Shown here: piece by piece, positions 33,685 through 44,161 of the stretch | Position numbering within the stretch: position 1 is the first letter of the stretch | Layout of the letters: the number at the start of each line of letters is the position of its first letter | DNA from: Pseudomonadota bacterium | GTDB lineage: Bacteria > Pseudomonadota > Gammaproteobacteria > Burkholderiales > UBA9220 | Reading direction: 5' to 3' | Assembly: GCA_021845865.1 (NCBI GenBank) | Contig: JAJZVC010000006.1 | Span: 19,855 to 83,854, forward strand | DNA: 64,000 bases | Translations under genes and position numbers: made by a program | The notes under the pieces: model-generated | What the model was told of the DNA's origin: nothing | Database searches by the model: none | What the model saw: only the letters and a program-made list of their open reading frames with translations

Positions 33685-34404
33685 ATGGAAACGCCCGAAC
33701 ACTTGCTGGTCGTCGACGACGACCGTGAAATCCGCGAACTGCTGGCCGACTACCTGGAACGCCAAGGCTACCGCGTCACCACCGCCGCCAACGGGGGAGA
33801 GATGCGCCGCGTACTGGCCGCGGCCCCCGTTAACATGGTCATCCTGGATGTCATGATGCCCGGCGAGGACGGCCTCGCCTTGTGCCGGGAACTACGCGCC
33901 CAGTCGGCCATCCCCATCATCATGCTCACCGCCCGAGGGGAATCCGTGGACCGCATCGTGGGGCTGGAAATGGGGGCCGACGATTATCTCGCCAAGCCCT
34001 TCGAGCCCCGGGAGCTGCTGGCCCGCATCCGCAGCGTCCTGCGCCGCGCCCATGCCCTGCCCCCCAATTTGCAGCCGGATAGCGACCGGCTGTTTCACTT
34101 CGCCGGCTGGACATTGGACGTGGAATCCCGCCAACTGCTTTCCGCCGATGGCGTCGCGGTCGCCCTGTCCGGCGCGGAGTACCGCCTGCTGCGGGTATTT
34201 CTCGACCATGCCGGGCGGGTCCTGAACCGGGATCAGCTGCTGAATTTCACCCGGGGCCGGGACGCCGACCCCTTCGACCGCTCCATCGACCTGGCGGTGA
34301 GCCGCCTGCGGCAGAAGCTGCGGGACGACGCCCGGGACCCGAAACTTCTCAAGACGGTGCGCAACGAAGGCTACGTCCTCGCCGTTCCCGTGCGCAGGGA
34401 GTAG
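33685..34404 (+). CDS. OmpR-family response regulator
   Basis: LLVVDDDREIRELLADYLERQGYRV...VILDVMMPGEDGL...wHTH C-terminus. Confidence 0.96.
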   Translation: METPEHLLVVDDDREIRELLADYLERQGYRVTTAANGGEMRRVLAAAPVNMVILDVMMPGEDGLALCRELRAQSAIPIIMLTARGESVDRIVGLEMGADDYLAKPFEPRELLARIRSVLRRAHALPPNLQPDSDRLFHFAGWTLDVESRQLLSADGVAVALSGAEYRLLRVFLDHAGRVLNRDQLLNFTRGRDADPFDRSIDLAVSRLRQKLRDDARDPKLLKTVRNEGYVLAVPVRRE

Positions 34405-34406
34405 TC

Positions 34407-35765
34407 ATGCGCTTCCTGGCAGGCTTTTTCCGCTCCATGGCAGGACGGGTTTTCCTGGTGCTGCTGTTCGGCTCCTGGCTTGCCTTCGCGTTCAGCTTCT
34501 GGATCGCCAGCGGCCGGGAAGCCAGCCATTTCGCCCAGCTGCGCGGCCATTTCGCCGCCGACCGGATCGCCCACTGGCTGCAATTGCTGGACGCCCTTCC
34601 CCCACGGGAACGCCAGACTCTTCTCCCCCTTGCCGCCCGCGAGGAAACCCGCCTCATGCTCGCCTTGCCGCCGCCGGCGCTGGACAAGCGGGAAATTCCT
34701 TTCCTCCATGACCGCCTGCAAGAAAAGCTCGGCGCCGCCATCCACCTTCAGAACGTCCGTTTGCAAGAAGGCGGCTGCCCCCCCGACCAGGAAGAAGGAA
34801 GCTGCGACAAGGCCCGCCGCGTCGTCGCCAGCGCCCGGCTCAGCGACGGCACCCCGGCGACGGTTGAGCTCCTGGACAAGCCCCCCCGCCGCCGTTCTCC
34901 CGCCCTGGACCGGTTCCTGGTCCAAATGGCCATCTTCGCCGTCGCCCTGGCCTTGCTCGCCGGCGGCGTGGCTTACTGGGTGACGCGCCCCTTGCGCCGA
35001 ATGGCCAAGGCCGCCCTCTCCCTGGGCCGCAACATCGCCCAGCCCCCCCTGCCGGAAGCGGGCCCGGCCGAGGTCCGGGACGCCTCGCGGGCCTTCAACC
35101 GCATGCAGTCCCAAATCCGGCGCCATGTGGAAGAGCGCACCGGGATACTGGCCGCCATCACCCATGACCTGCAGACGCCGCTTACCCGCATGCGCCTGCG
35201 CCTGGAAAACGCCCCGGCGGATCCTCAGCGCGACAAACTGCTCCAGGACCTGGAACACATGGGGCAGATGGTGAAGGAAGGCCTCGACCTGGCTCGCAGT
35301 CTGGACGCGCCGCCGCCGAGCCAGCTGCTGGCCATCGACTCCCTGGTTTACAGCGTCTGCGAAGACCTGGCGGACGCCGGGCATAAGGTGAACTGTTCGG
35401 GGGAAAGCCTCGCCACCGTCCGCGCCCGGCCGGTGGATTTGCGCCGCTGCCTGACCAACCTGCTGACCAACGCGGTGAATTACGGCGACTATGCCGATGT
35501 CCATATCGAGCGGGCGGACAAGGACGTGCTGATCCGGATAAAGGACGGCGGTCCCGGCATTCCCGCGGACCAGCTGGAGCGGGTCCTGGACCCCTTCGTC
35601 CGCCTGGAGACCTCCCGCTCCCGGGACACCGGCGGCACCGGCCTGGGCCTGACCATCGCCCACAACATCGCCCGGGGCCATGGCGGCTCCCTCGCGCTGC
35701 GCAACGGCCAGGACGGGGGCCTCGAGGTCCTCCTTCTCCTGCCCCTGGCCGAGGCGAAACCATGA
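34407..35765 (+). CDS. sensor histidine kinase
   Basis: two TM, HAMP, ITHDLQTPLTRMRLRLEN H-box, N/G boxes DTGGTGLGLTIA. Confidence 0.96.
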   Translation: MRFLAGFFRSMAGRVFLVLLFGSWLAFAFSFWIASGREASHFAQLRGHFAADRIAHWLQLLDALPPRERQTLLPLAAREETRLMLALPPPALDKREIPFLHDRLQEKLGAAIHLQNVRLQEGGCPPDQEEGSCDKARRVVASARLSDGTPATVELLDKPPRRRSPALDRFLVQMAIFAVALALLAGGVAYWVTRPLRRMAKAALSLGRNIAQPPLPEAGPAEVRDASRAFNRMQSQIRRHVEERTGILAAITHDLQTPLTRMRLRLENAPADPQRDKLLQDLEHMGQMVKEGLDLARSLDAPPPSQLLAIDSLVYSVCEDLADAGHKVNCSGESLATVRARPVDLRRCLTNLLTNAVNYGDYADVHIERADKDVLIRIKDGGPGIPADQLERVLDPFVRLETSRSRDTGGTGLGLTIAHNIARGHGGSLALRNGQDGGLEVLLLLPLAEAKP

Positions 35766-35864
35766 CCCAGGCAAGCACTTTCCCGGCCCCGGCTGGGCGG
35801 GGATATAATTGACCGGATTCGAGATTCCGGACCCTCCCAACCCACGAAAGCCCAATCCTCGACC

Positions 35865-37019
35865 ATGGCACGTCCCTCCTTCCTTCGCCCCCTGATCCTC
35901 GCCGCCATCCTGGCCGTTGCCGGCAGCCTCGTCTGGTTCGCCTGGGGCCGCAACGGCGCGGACGCCGCACAGCGCTATCGCACGGCAGAGGTTGAGCGGG
36001 GCGACATCACCCAGTCCATCGCCGCCAACGGCACCCTGAACCCGGTCGTGCTGGTCAACGTGGGCACCCAGGTATCCGGGACGGTGAAGAAACTCCATGC
36101 CGACTTCAACGACCGGGTAAAACCCAACCAAGTCCTGGCGGAACTGGACCCCGCCCTGTTCCGCGCCCAGGTGCAACAAAGCGAGGCCAACCTGGCCAAC
36201 GCCAAGGCCAATCTGGAGCTGGCCATCGCGCGGGAAAAACGCAACCGTGAGCTGTACCAGAAGAAATTCATCTCCGCCGACGCCCTGGACCAGGCCGTCC
36301 AAACCCTGGATTCCGCACGGGCCCAAGTGCTGCTGGCCCGGGCCCAGCTGGAAAAGGACCGCACCAATTTCCAATACTCCGTCATCCGCTCGCCGATTTC
36401 CGGCGTCGTGGTGGCGCGCAACGTGGACGTGGGCCAGACCGTGGCCGCCAGTTTCCAGACCCCCACCCTGTTCCAGATCGCCAAGGACCTGCGGGAAATG
36501 CAGATCGACACCACGGTGGCGGAAGCCGATGTGGGCGCCGTGCGGGTGGGGCAAAAGGTGAAGTTTTCCGTGGACGCTTTTCCCGAACACAACTTTGTCG
36601 GCACCGTGAAGCAGATCCGCCTCAACCCCACCATCCAGCAAAACGTCGTGACCTACGACGTGGTGGTGGGCGTGGACAATGCCGACGGCAGGCTGATGCC
36701 CGGCATGACGGCCCACATCAGGGTGGTGGTGGCCCAGAAGAAGGACGCGCTCCGCATCCCCAAGGAGGCCCTGCGCTTCAAGCCTGCCGAGGAGGAAGGC
36801 CAGGACAAGGGCGAGAAGGGCAAGAAACGCGCCGGCAGCACCGTTTACCGCCTGGACGGCAACCGCCTGGAAGCCGTGCCGGTCAAGATCGGCATCGCCG
36901 ACACCAATTTCGTCGAAGTGACGGAAGGCGGCCTCAAGCCCGGCGACCTGCTGGTCACCAAGGAACTCGCGGGCAAGAAGGACAAGAACAACGCCAAGTT
37001 CCAGGTCCGTCCCTTCTAA
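35865..37019 (+). CDS. HlyD/MacA-family periplasmic adaptor
   Basis: VERGDITQSIAANGTLNPVVLVNVGTQVSGTVKKLHADFNDRVKPNQVLAELD. Confidence 0.95.
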   Translation: MARPSFLRPLILAAILAVAGSLVWFAWGRNGADAAQRYRTAEVERGDITQSIAANGTLNPVVLVNVGTQVSGTVKKLHADFNDRVKPNQVLAELDPALFRAQVQQSEANLANAKANLELAIAREKRNRELYQKKFISADALDQAVQTLDSARAQVLLARAQLEKDRTNFQYSVIRSPISGVVVARNVDVGQTVAASFQTPTLFQIAKDLREMQIDTTVAEADVGAVRVGQKVKFSVDAFPEHNFVGTVKQIRLNPTIQQNVVTYDVVVGVDNADGRLMPGMTAHIRVVVAQKKDALRIPKEALRFKPAEEEGQDKGEKGKKRAGSTVYRLDGNRLEAVPVKIGIADTNFVEVTEGGLKPGDLLVTKELAGKKDKNNAKFQVRPF

Positions 37020-37036
37020 ACTTGCGGCCGCCACGG

Positions 37037-37735
37037 ATGTCCGCCCCCCTCATCAGAACCGAGAACCTCGTCAAACGCTACGGCACCGTCGCGGGCAACG
37101 TTCCGCCCGCCCTCAACGGCGTGAACCTGTCCATTTATCCCGGGGAATTCGTGGCGGTCATGGGTCCCTCCGGCTCGGGGAAATCCACCTTCATGAACAT
37201 CCTCGGCTGCCTCGACACGCCCACTTCCGGCGCCTACTACCTGGAAGAACGCAACGTGGCCGAACTGTCCGACGACGAGCTGGCCGAACTGCGCAACCGC
37301 CTTATCGGCTTCGTCTTCCAGGGCTTCAACCTGCTGAAGCGCATCAGCGTGGCGGACAACGTGGCCCTGCCGCTGCTCTACGCCGGCGTCGGCAAAAACG
37401 AGCGCCGCCAGCGGGCCCTGGAATTGCTGGAACAGGTGGGGCTCGCCGCCCACGCCGGCAAGCTGCCCAACCAGCTTTCCGGCGGCCAGCAGCAACGGGT
37501 GGCCATCGCCCGCGCCCTGACCAACCGTCCCCGCCTGATCCTGGCCGACGAACCCACCGGCAATCTGGATACCCATACCAGCGAGGAAATCATGGGCATC
37601 TTCACCCGCCTCAACCAGGAACAGCACATCACCGTGGTGCTGGTCACCCACGAGGCGGATATCGCCCGCCATGCCAAACGGCTGGTGCGTTTCCGCGATG
37701 GCGACATCATCCACGACGGCGAGGTCACCGTATGA
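37037..37735 (+). CDS. MacB-type ABC transporter ATP-binding protein
   Basis: Walker A GPSGSGKST, LSGGQQQRVAIARAL signature. Confidence 0.97.
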   Translation: MSAPLIRTENLVKRYGTVAGNVPPALNGVNLSIYPGEFVAVMGPSGSGKSTFMNILGCLDTPTSGAYYLEERNVAELSDDELAELRNRLIGFVFQGFNLLKRISVADNVALPLLYAGVGKNERRQRALELLEQVGLAAHAGKLPNQLSGGQQQRVAIARALTNRPRLILADEPTGNLDTHTSEEIMGIFTRLNQEQHITVVLVTHEADIARHAKRLVRFRDGDIIHDGEVTV

Positions 37736-38955
37736 TGACCGGGGCGGTGATGGGCGAAGCCTGGCGCGCCATGGGCGTCAACCGTCTGCGGGCGGCCCTG
37801 GCCATGCTCGGCATGGTCATCGGCGTGGCGGCCGTGGTGCTGATGCTGGCCATCGGCCAGGGTACCCAGGCCATCGTCAACGACTCCATCGCCTCCATGG
37901 GTTCCAACCTGTTCATCATCCTCTCCGGCAGCACCACCTCCGGCGGCCTGCGGGCGGGGATGGGCAGCGCCCCCACCCTCACCGTGGGGGATGCCCAGGC
38001 CATCGGCAAACTGCCCGACATGAAAGCCTCCGCCCCCGTCTACCCCAACACCGCCCAACTCGGCTACGGCCCCAACAACTGGAGCACGCCGGTGTACGGC
38101 GTGACGCCGGAATACCTGGAAGTGCGCAACTGGAGCGTGGAATCCGGCCGCGGCCTGGACGACAGCGACATCCGCTCCGCCGCCAGGGTGGCGCTGCTGG
38201 GCAAGACGGTAGCGGTCAACCTGTTCGGCGGCGAGCCTCCCCTGGGCAAGTCCCTGCGCATCAAAAACAGCCCCTTCACCGTGGTGGGCATCCTGGAAAG
38301 CAAGGGCCAAAGCCTCGACGGCCGCGACCAGGACGATACGGTGCTGGTGCCCCTGACCACCGCCCAGACCAAGCTCTTCGGCAACCCCTTCCCCGGCACC
38401 GTGCGCTTCATCATGGCCCAGGCCGTGTCCAAGGAAGCCATGACCGAGGCCGAGGAGGACATCAATCAACTGCTGCGCGCCCGCCACCGCCTGCGCAGCG
38501 ACATGGAAAACGACTTCTCGGTGCGCAACCTCACCGCCACCGCCCAGGCCGCCGCCAGTTCGGCCCAGGCCCTGTCCTTCATGCTCGGCGCCATCGCCTC
38601 CATCTCCCTCGTCGTCGGCGGTATCGGCATCATGAACATCATGCTGGTGTCGGTCACCGAGCGCACCCGGGAAATCGGCATCCGCATGTCCATCGGCGCC
38701 AAGCGGCGGGACATCCTGCAGCAATTCCTGCTGGAAGCGGTATTCATCTGCACCCTGGGAGGCCTCGTCGGCGCCGCCCTCGGCGTGGGCGGCGCCTGGG
38801 CCGTCAGCACTCTCGCCGACATGCCCGCCGTGGTCACCGGCAGCTCCATCCTGGTGGCCTTCCTCTTCGCCGCCGGCACCGGCATCTTCTTCGGCTGGTA
38901 CCCCGCCCGCAAGGCCGCCTACCTTCGCCCGGTGGAGGCCCTGCGCCACGAATGA
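37732..38955 (+). CDS. MacB-type ABC transporter permease
   Basis: MacB_PCD and FtsX-like domains; overlaps upstream ATPase stop. Confidence 0.95.
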   Translation: MMTGAVMGEAWRAMGVNRLRAALAMLGMVIGVAAVVLMLAIGQGTQAIVNDSIASMGSNLFIILSGSTTSGGLRAGMGSAPTLTVGDAQAIGKLPDMKASAPVYPNTAQLGYGPNNWSTPVYGVTPEYLEVRNWSVESGRGLDDSDIRSAARVALLGKTVAVNLFGGEPPLGKSLRIKNSPFTVVGILESKGQSLDGRDQDDTVLVPLTTAQTKLFGNPFPGTVRFIMAQAVSKEAMTEAEEDINQLLRARHRLRSDMENDFSVRNLTATAQAAASSAQALSFMLGAIASISLVVGGIGIMNIMLVSVTERTREIGIRMSIGAKRRDILQQFLLEAVFICTLGGLVGAALGVGGAWAVSTLADMPAVVTGSSILVAFLFAAGTGIFFGWYPARKAAYLRPVEALRHE

Positions 38956-38988
38956 CCGCGGCATGGGGTTTGCGGTATAGTTATCCCC

Positions 38989-39603
38989 ATGAACGAGACT
39001 ACTAAAAGCAGCAACACCGTCTGGCACCACGCCACCGTCACCCGCGCCCGCCGCGAAGCATTGAACGGCCATAAAAGCGTCATCCTCTGGTTCACCGGCC
39101 TGTCTGGCGCGGGGAAGTCAACGCTTGCTCATGCCGTGGAAGAAAAACTCCACCAACTTGGCTGCCGTACTTTCGTCTTGGACGGGGACAATGTGCGCCA
39201 TGGCTTGTGCGGCGATCTGGGGTTTTCTGCCCAAGACCGTGAGGAAAACATCCGCCGCGTGGGTGAAATGGCCAAACTTTTCATCGAGGCGGGTGAGATC
39301 GTCCTGACCGCTTTCATTTCACCCTTCCGCTCCGACCGAGCAAAAGTACGCGGTCTTGTACCCCATGGCGATTTCCTCGAAGTCTACTGCCATTGCCCCC
39401 TGGATATTTGCGAACAACGGGACGTGAAGGGCCTGTACCGCCGTGCCCGAGCCGGGGAAATCAAGGATTTCACGGGAATTTCGTCACCCTATGAGACGCC
39501 AGAAAATCCCGAGCTAGTGGTCAACACCTCCCGGTATAACTTGGAGGAATGCGTGGATCAAGTTCTGTCTCTGCTGCGAGAGAGAACCATTATCCCGGCA
39601 TGA
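38989..39603 (+). CDS. cysC: adenylylsulfate (APS) kinase
   Basis: [60 protein letters not shown]. Confidence 0.97.
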   Translation: MNETTKSSNTVWHHATVTRARREALNGHKSVILWFTGLSGAGKSTLAHAVEEKLHQLGCRTFVLDGDNVRHGLCGDLGFSAQDREENIRRVGEMAKLFIEAGEIVLTAFISPFRSDRAKVRGLVPHGDFLEVYCHCPLDICEQRDVKGLYRRARAGEIKDFTGISSPYETPENPELVVNTSRYNLEECVDQVLSLLRERTIIPA

Positions 39604-40409
39604 CACTTCCCGGCCCTCTTTCCCTCATTCGCCATTTATGGCGTCACCATTACCTCATCGGCCAGCTGGTGCGCCGTGAAGTGCTGCTGAAGTACCGTGG
39701 CTCCTATCTGGGCATTGGCTGGTCGTTTCTCTATCCCCTTATCCTGCTGGCAGCCTTCACGCTGGTGTTTGGCCACGTGTTCGCTGCCCGCTGGCCGCAA
39801 CCCAGCCACGGCGACGCGCCTTTGGCGCTAACGATCTACTGCGGGCTCATCGTCTTCACCCCTTTTTCGGAAATCGTTTCCGCCGCGCCCCGGCTGATCC
39901 ATAGCCATCAGAACTACGTGAAGAAAATTGTTTTCCCCACGGAGATACTCCCCGTCTCTCTCGTGCTATCCGCCTGCATTCATGCAGCCATTAATCTGGG
40001 GATTTTTCTGGCGGCCCTGCTGATTTTCGTCGCGCCTACGCCTTCCATCCTGTTATTGCCCATCGTTTTCCTCCCGGCCATGCTATTCGCTTTCGGACTC
40101 GCCTGGGTTCTCGCCGCCGCGGGGGTATTCGTGCGCGACTTGGCGCATGTCATGCCGGTTTTCGTGCAGCTGCTCCTTTTCCTCTCTCCCGTGTTCTATC
40201 CTATCTCCGCGGTTCCACCTTCTCTTCACTGGTTTTATCAAGCGAACCCCCTGGGATTGGTCATCGAGGACCTGCGCCGCATCATGCTTTGGGGCGAACT
40301 CCCCCTCTGGAACCAATGGTTCCTGGCTCTGACCGTCGGCGGTTCGATAGCCCTGCTGGGCTACGCTTTCTTCCGCCGCGTGCAGGAGGAATTTGCCGAT
40401 GTCCTCTGA
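39600..40409 (+). CDS. polysaccharide ABC exporter permease (Wzm-like)
   Basis: [40 protein letters not shown] overlap with cysC. Confidence 0.93.
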   Translation: MTLPGPLSLIRHLWRHHYLIGQLVRREVLLKYRGSYLGIGWSFLYPLILLAAFTLVFGHVFAARWPQPSHGDAPLALTIYCGLIVFTPFSEIVSAAPRLIHSHQNYVKKIVFPTEILPVSLVLSACIHAAINLGIFLAALLIFVAPTPSILLLPIVFLPAMLFAFGLAWVLAAAGVFVRDLAHVMPVFVQLLLFLSPVFYPISAVPPSLHWFYQANPLGLVIEDLRRIMLWGELPLWNQWFLALTVGGSIALLGYAFFRRVQEEFADVL

Positions 40410-41724
40410 TCTGGTCGCCGCCGCCAGCAGGCTGAGCAAAATCTATCGGACTTACGACCGTCCCCTCCACCGGCTGCTCGGCAACCTGCCCTTCGCCAAG
40501 GAACGGTACCGGGAAATCACCGCCCTGGACGATGTCAGCTTCCGCATCCCACGCGGAGAAACCCTCGGCATCATCGGACGGAACGGCTCCGGGAAAAGCA
40601 CGCTGCTCCAATTGCTGTGCGGCATTCTCAAGCCCAGCCACGGTGAAATACGCGTCAACGGTCGACTTTCTGCCCTGTTGGAACTGGGAGCGGGCTTCCA
40701 TCCGGAACTCACCGGCAGGGAAAACATTTTCATGCAAGGCGCCATTCTGGGCTTCTCCCGCCGCGAGATGGAAAAGCGCTTCGAGCCGATCGTCGCCTTC
40801 GCCGATATCGGCGACTTCATCGACCAGCCGGTCAAAACCTACTCCAGCGGCATGTTCGTGCGCCTCGCCTTCGCCATCATGGCCCACGTGGAGGCAGACA
40901 TCCTGGTCATCGACGAGGCTTTGTCGGTGGGGGATGCCGCCTTCACCCAGAAATGCCTGCGCTTTCTCGACGACTTCAAAAAGCGCGGCACCGTCATTCT
41001 CGTCAGCCATGACCTGGCCAGCATCACAGCCCTTTGCGACCGCGCCCTCTGGCTCGACAAGGGACGGCTGCGCGCCAGCGGCGACGCCAAGGAGGTCTGC
41101 GAGGCCTACCTCTCGTCCATCCTGGGCATCCCTCAGATGGAGCAGTCCCACGCCGATCTGCGCGACGAATGCCTGGCGGACCAGCGTCAGGAACTGATGC
41201 AGTGCAGCGCCCTGCGCAACGACCTCGAAATCTTCCGCTTCGATCCTGGCGGCAGCGCGGCGGGAACCGGCCTTGCCCGCATCGTCGAAGTCCGTTTCGA
41301 GAACGACGCCGGTGACCCCTACGGCTGGATCGTGGGCGGCGAACTGGTGAACCTGATCGTCCGCGCCAAAACCCTGACGGACATGGCCTCCCCCATCCTC
41401 GGCTTCGTGGTCAAGAACCGGATGGGGCTTTCCCTTTTCGGCGACAATACCTACCTAAGCTACGCCGACGACCCCCAAACCGCTGCCCAAGGAAGCTTCC
41501 TGGAAGCGCGCTTCCGCTTCCGCATGCCTCGGCTGCCGATCGGCGACTACGCGATTACCGCCGCCATCGCGGATGGCAGCCAGAAACAGCGCATTACCCA
41601 CCATTGGCTGCACGAAGCGGTGACGTTCCGCTCCCAGCGCAGCAGCGTCGGCCAGGTACTGGTGGGGCTGCCCATGCTAGACATCAGCCTGACCACTTCC
41701 CCTGACCATGGAACCGCACACTGA
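40399..41724 (+). CDS. polysaccharide ABC exporter ATPase with C-terminal Wzt domain
   Basis: GRNGSGKSTLLQLLCGILKPSHGEI..., C-terminal ~180-aa Wzt_C-like domain. Confidence 0.93.
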   Translation: MSSDLVAAASRLSKIYRTYDRPLHRLLGNLPFAKERYREITALDDVSFRIPRGETLGIIGRNGSGKSTLLQLLCGILKPSHGEIRVNGRLSALLELGAGFHPELTGRENIFMQGAILGFSRREMEKRFEPIVAFADIGDFIDQPVKTYSSGMFVRLAFAIMAHVEADILVIDEALSVGDAAFTQKCLRFLDDFKKRGTVILVSHDLASITALCDRALWLDKGRLRASGDAKEVCEAYLSSILGIPQMEQSHADLRDECLADQRQELMQCSALRNDLEIFRFDPGGSAAGTGLARIVEVRFENDAGDPYGWIVGGELVNLIVRAKTLTDMASPILGFVVKNRMGLSLFGDNTYLSYADDPQTAAQGSFLEARFRFRMPRLPIGDYAITAAIADGSQKQRITHHWLHEAVTFRSQRSSVGQVLVGLPMLDISLTTSPDHGTAH

Positions 41725-42595
41725 TCTGCCTTGGACCGGCGAACGCTACGTTCCCACCGTGACGGGCGATACCGCCCTGGAACATCTGCACCGCTATGCC
41801 CTGGCCCTGCGCCTCGCCGAAGGGAAACGGGTGCTGGATGTAGCTTGCGGCGAGGGTTACGGCTCCCGCCTGCTGGCGGACAAGGCTGCATCGGTCATCG
41901 GCATCGATCTCGACGCCGAAACCGTGTCCCATGCGCAAACCCGATACGCCCTCCCCAACCTGGAATTCCGGCAGGGTGACTGCGCCGCGCTTCCCCTCCC
42001 GGATGCCAGCATCGACCTGGCCGTCAGCTTCGAGACCCTGGAACACCATGCCGAGCACGGCGCCATGCTGGCGGAACTGCGCCGCGTGCTGACGCCGGAA
42101 GGAGTTCTGCTGATCTCCACCCCCGACCGCCGCCACTATTCCGACGAACGCCAATACACCAATCCCTTCCATGTCCGGGAACTCTATGCCGAGGAGTTCC
42201 GTCGGCTGCTCCTGGACCACTTTCCCCATGCCAGCTTCCATGGCCAGCGGGTCGTTTACGGCTCCCTTGCCGTGCCTTTCGACGGCGCCGGCCCGTTCCT
42301 CTCCTACTCGGGGGACGCCGAAGCGCTGGTGCAGGACAAGGGCCTTGCCGCGCCGTTCTACCTCCTGGCCGTCGCTTCCGCCGGGCCGCTGCCGGCCTTG
42401 CCAGCCAGCCTTTTCGACGGCACGGCCGCCTGGGAAAAAGATAGCCGCGCTCTCCTCCAGGACCTGGCGGAGGCCAGGGACCAACTGGCACGTACCCGCT
42501 TCCAACTGGAATGCGTCTACGCATCGGTCTACTGGCGAATCACGGCCCCGTTGCGCCTGCTGCGCAAGGCCGCGAAACGAACCCTGGGGATATAA
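41708..42595 (+). CDS. SAM-dependent methyltransferase
   Basis: RVLDVACGEGYGSRLLADKAASVIGIDLD...FETLEHH. Confidence 0.9.
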   Translation: MEPHTDLPWTGERYVPTVTGDTALEHLHRYALALRLAEGKRVLDVACGEGYGSRLLADKAASVIGIDLDAETVSHAQTRYALPNLEFRQGDCAALPLPDASIDLAVSFETLEHHAEHGAMLAELRRVLTPEGVLLISTPDRRHYSDERQYTNPFHVRELYAEEFRRLLLDHFPHASFHGQRVVYGSLAVPFDGAGPFLSYSGDAEALVQDKGLAAPFYLLAVASAGPLPALPASLFDGTAAWEKDSRALLQDLAEARDQLARTRFQLECVYASVYWRITAPLRLLRKAAKRTLGI

Positions 42596-42596
42596 C

Positions 42597-43310
42597 GTGC
42601 TGTTCTTTCGCTCCCCGCCCCCCTCTCCCGACGCCTGCCCCGTGTGCGGCGGAACGGAATTCGACCTGCGCCCGGTGCTAGGAACGGAACTCATTGCCGC
42701 CTGGCAGTTGTCCTCCGAGGAGGCGGGCTACATCAACCGCCAGCAAGGCCACCTCTGCCTTGCCTGCCGCGCCAATCTGCGCACCCGTACCCTGGCCGCC
42801 GCACTGACGGAACACTTCGGTTTTTCCGGCACCCTGAAGGCATTTTGCGCATCCCGCCGCGCTCGTGCCCTGCGCCTGCTGGAATTGAACGAAGCGGGCG
42901 CGCTCTCCCCCTGGCTGTCCACTCTGCGCCGGCACACACTGGCCCGCTACCCCGAGGTGGATATGCAGGCCCTCCCCTACACCGACGGGCGTTGGGATGT
43001 CGTGCTCCATTCCGACGTGCTGGAGCATGTCGCCGACCCCCTTCTCGCCCTGCGGGAATGCCGCCGGGTACTCGCTCCGGGAGGGGTGCTGCTGTACACC
43101 ATTCCCATCGTTCATGGCCGCCTGTCCCATGGCCGCCAAGGCCTGTCCCCCAGCTACCACGGCGCCCCCGGCGGGGAACAAGCGGACATGCTGGTACACA
43201 CCGAATATGGGGCGGACTTTTGGCTCCAGCCCGTAGCGGCGGGATTCCGAAAAATCGGGCTGTTTACCCTCGGCGGCCCCGAAGCAATTGCCGTCGTATG
43301 CGAAAAATGA
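42597..43310 (+). CDS. zinc-ribbon-containing SAM-dependent methyltransferase (GTG start)
   Basis: CPVCGG...CLACRANLRTRT...DVVLHSDVLEHVADPLLALRECRRVLAPGG. Confidence 0.75.
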   Translation: MLFFRSPPPSPDACPVCGGTEFDLRPVLGTELIAAWQLSSEEAGYINRQQGHLCLACRANLRTRTLAAALTEHFGFSGTLKAFCASRRARALRLLELNEAGALSPWLSTLRRHTLARYPEVDMQALPYTDGRWDVVLHSDVLEHVADPLLALRECRRVLAPGGVLLYTIPIVHGRLSHGRQGLSPSYHGAPGGEQADMLVHTEYGADFWLQPVAAGFRKIGLFTLGGPEAIAVVCEK

Positions 43311-44161
43311 ACGATACCGGCCTCGTCTGGCGCAATAACCTCGTCGGCAAGTGCCGAACCCTTGGCGGGAATGCCTTCAGGCGCAGGGTCATTCTCCACT
43401 ACCACCTGTTCAAGAATGCCGGGTCGTCAGTGGACCACGTCCTCGCCAGCAACTTCGGGGGCCGCTGGCAAGTGCTGGAGGGAACGCATTCCTGGTCAGT
43501 GGTGAAGGCCGACGACGTGGCCGCCTACATCCGCCATCACAAACGCGTACTGGCCGTTTCCTCCCACCACTTCCGCCTTCCCCTCCCCGTCATGCCGGAA
43601 GCCGATCTTTATCCGATCTTCTTTCTGCGCCATCCCATTGACCGCATCGCTTCCGTCCACCAGTTCGGAAAACGCTCCGGCATCGGGCTCACCGAGTCCT
43701 CTCGCAATGCCGTGCGGGGGAGCCTGAGAGATTACGTGGCGTGGATGCTGGCGGACAAAGGCAACGAGGGCAACAATATCCGCAATGCCCAGACCCTCTT
43801 CCTCTCGTCCAAGCTGTCCGCATGGACCGACCCCTCGCTCCCCTTGCGGGCGGACGATGCCCTGCTGGAAGAAGCCCAAGGCTTCCTCCGTACGTTACCG
43901 GTTTTTGGCCTAGTGGAAAAATTCGACGAATCGGCCCGCCGCTTCGGCGCATGGTTGGCCCACGCTTTCCCGGGAATAAATTTTTTCCCCACCCAGCGCA
44001 ATACTCGCCCCGAGCGGCACCAGAGCCTGGAAGAGCGCCTCGCCGCCATCGAGACGGAACTGGGACAGTCTCTGTACCAGGAACTGCAGGCGGCGAACCA
44101 CCACGATCTGGAACTGTACCGCTTCGCCAGCAACCATTTCGAAGGGCAGGGAAAATCATGA
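43298..44161 (+). CDS. sulfotransferase family protein (copy 1)
   Basis: RRRVILHYHLFKNAGSSVDHVLASNF (5'-PSB-like), YPIFFLRHPIDRIAS (3'-PB-like). Confidence 0.85.
   Translation: MRKMNDTGLVWRNNLVGKCRTLGGNAFRRRVILHYHLFKNAGSSVDHVLASNFGGRWQVLEGTHSWSVVKADDVAAYIRHHKRVLAVSSHHFRLPLPVMPEADLYPIFFLRHPIDRIASVHQFGKRSGIGLTESSRNAVRGSLRDYVAWMLADKGNEGNNIRNAQTLFLSSKLSAWTDPSLPLRADDALLEEAQGFLRTLPVFGLVEKFDESARRFGAWLAHAFPGINFFPTQRNTRPERHQSLEERLAAIETELGQSLYQELQAANHHDLELYRFASNHFEGQGKS

Noticed and set aside
34371-37034. 887-aa minus-strand ORF opposite histidine kinase and MacA genes
   Set aside because: Antisense to clear conserved proteins; composition typical of GC-rich shadow ORFs
37378-39072. 564-aa minus-strand ORF opposite MacB genes
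   Set aside because: Shadow ORF, His/Gly/Asp repeats, no domain pattern
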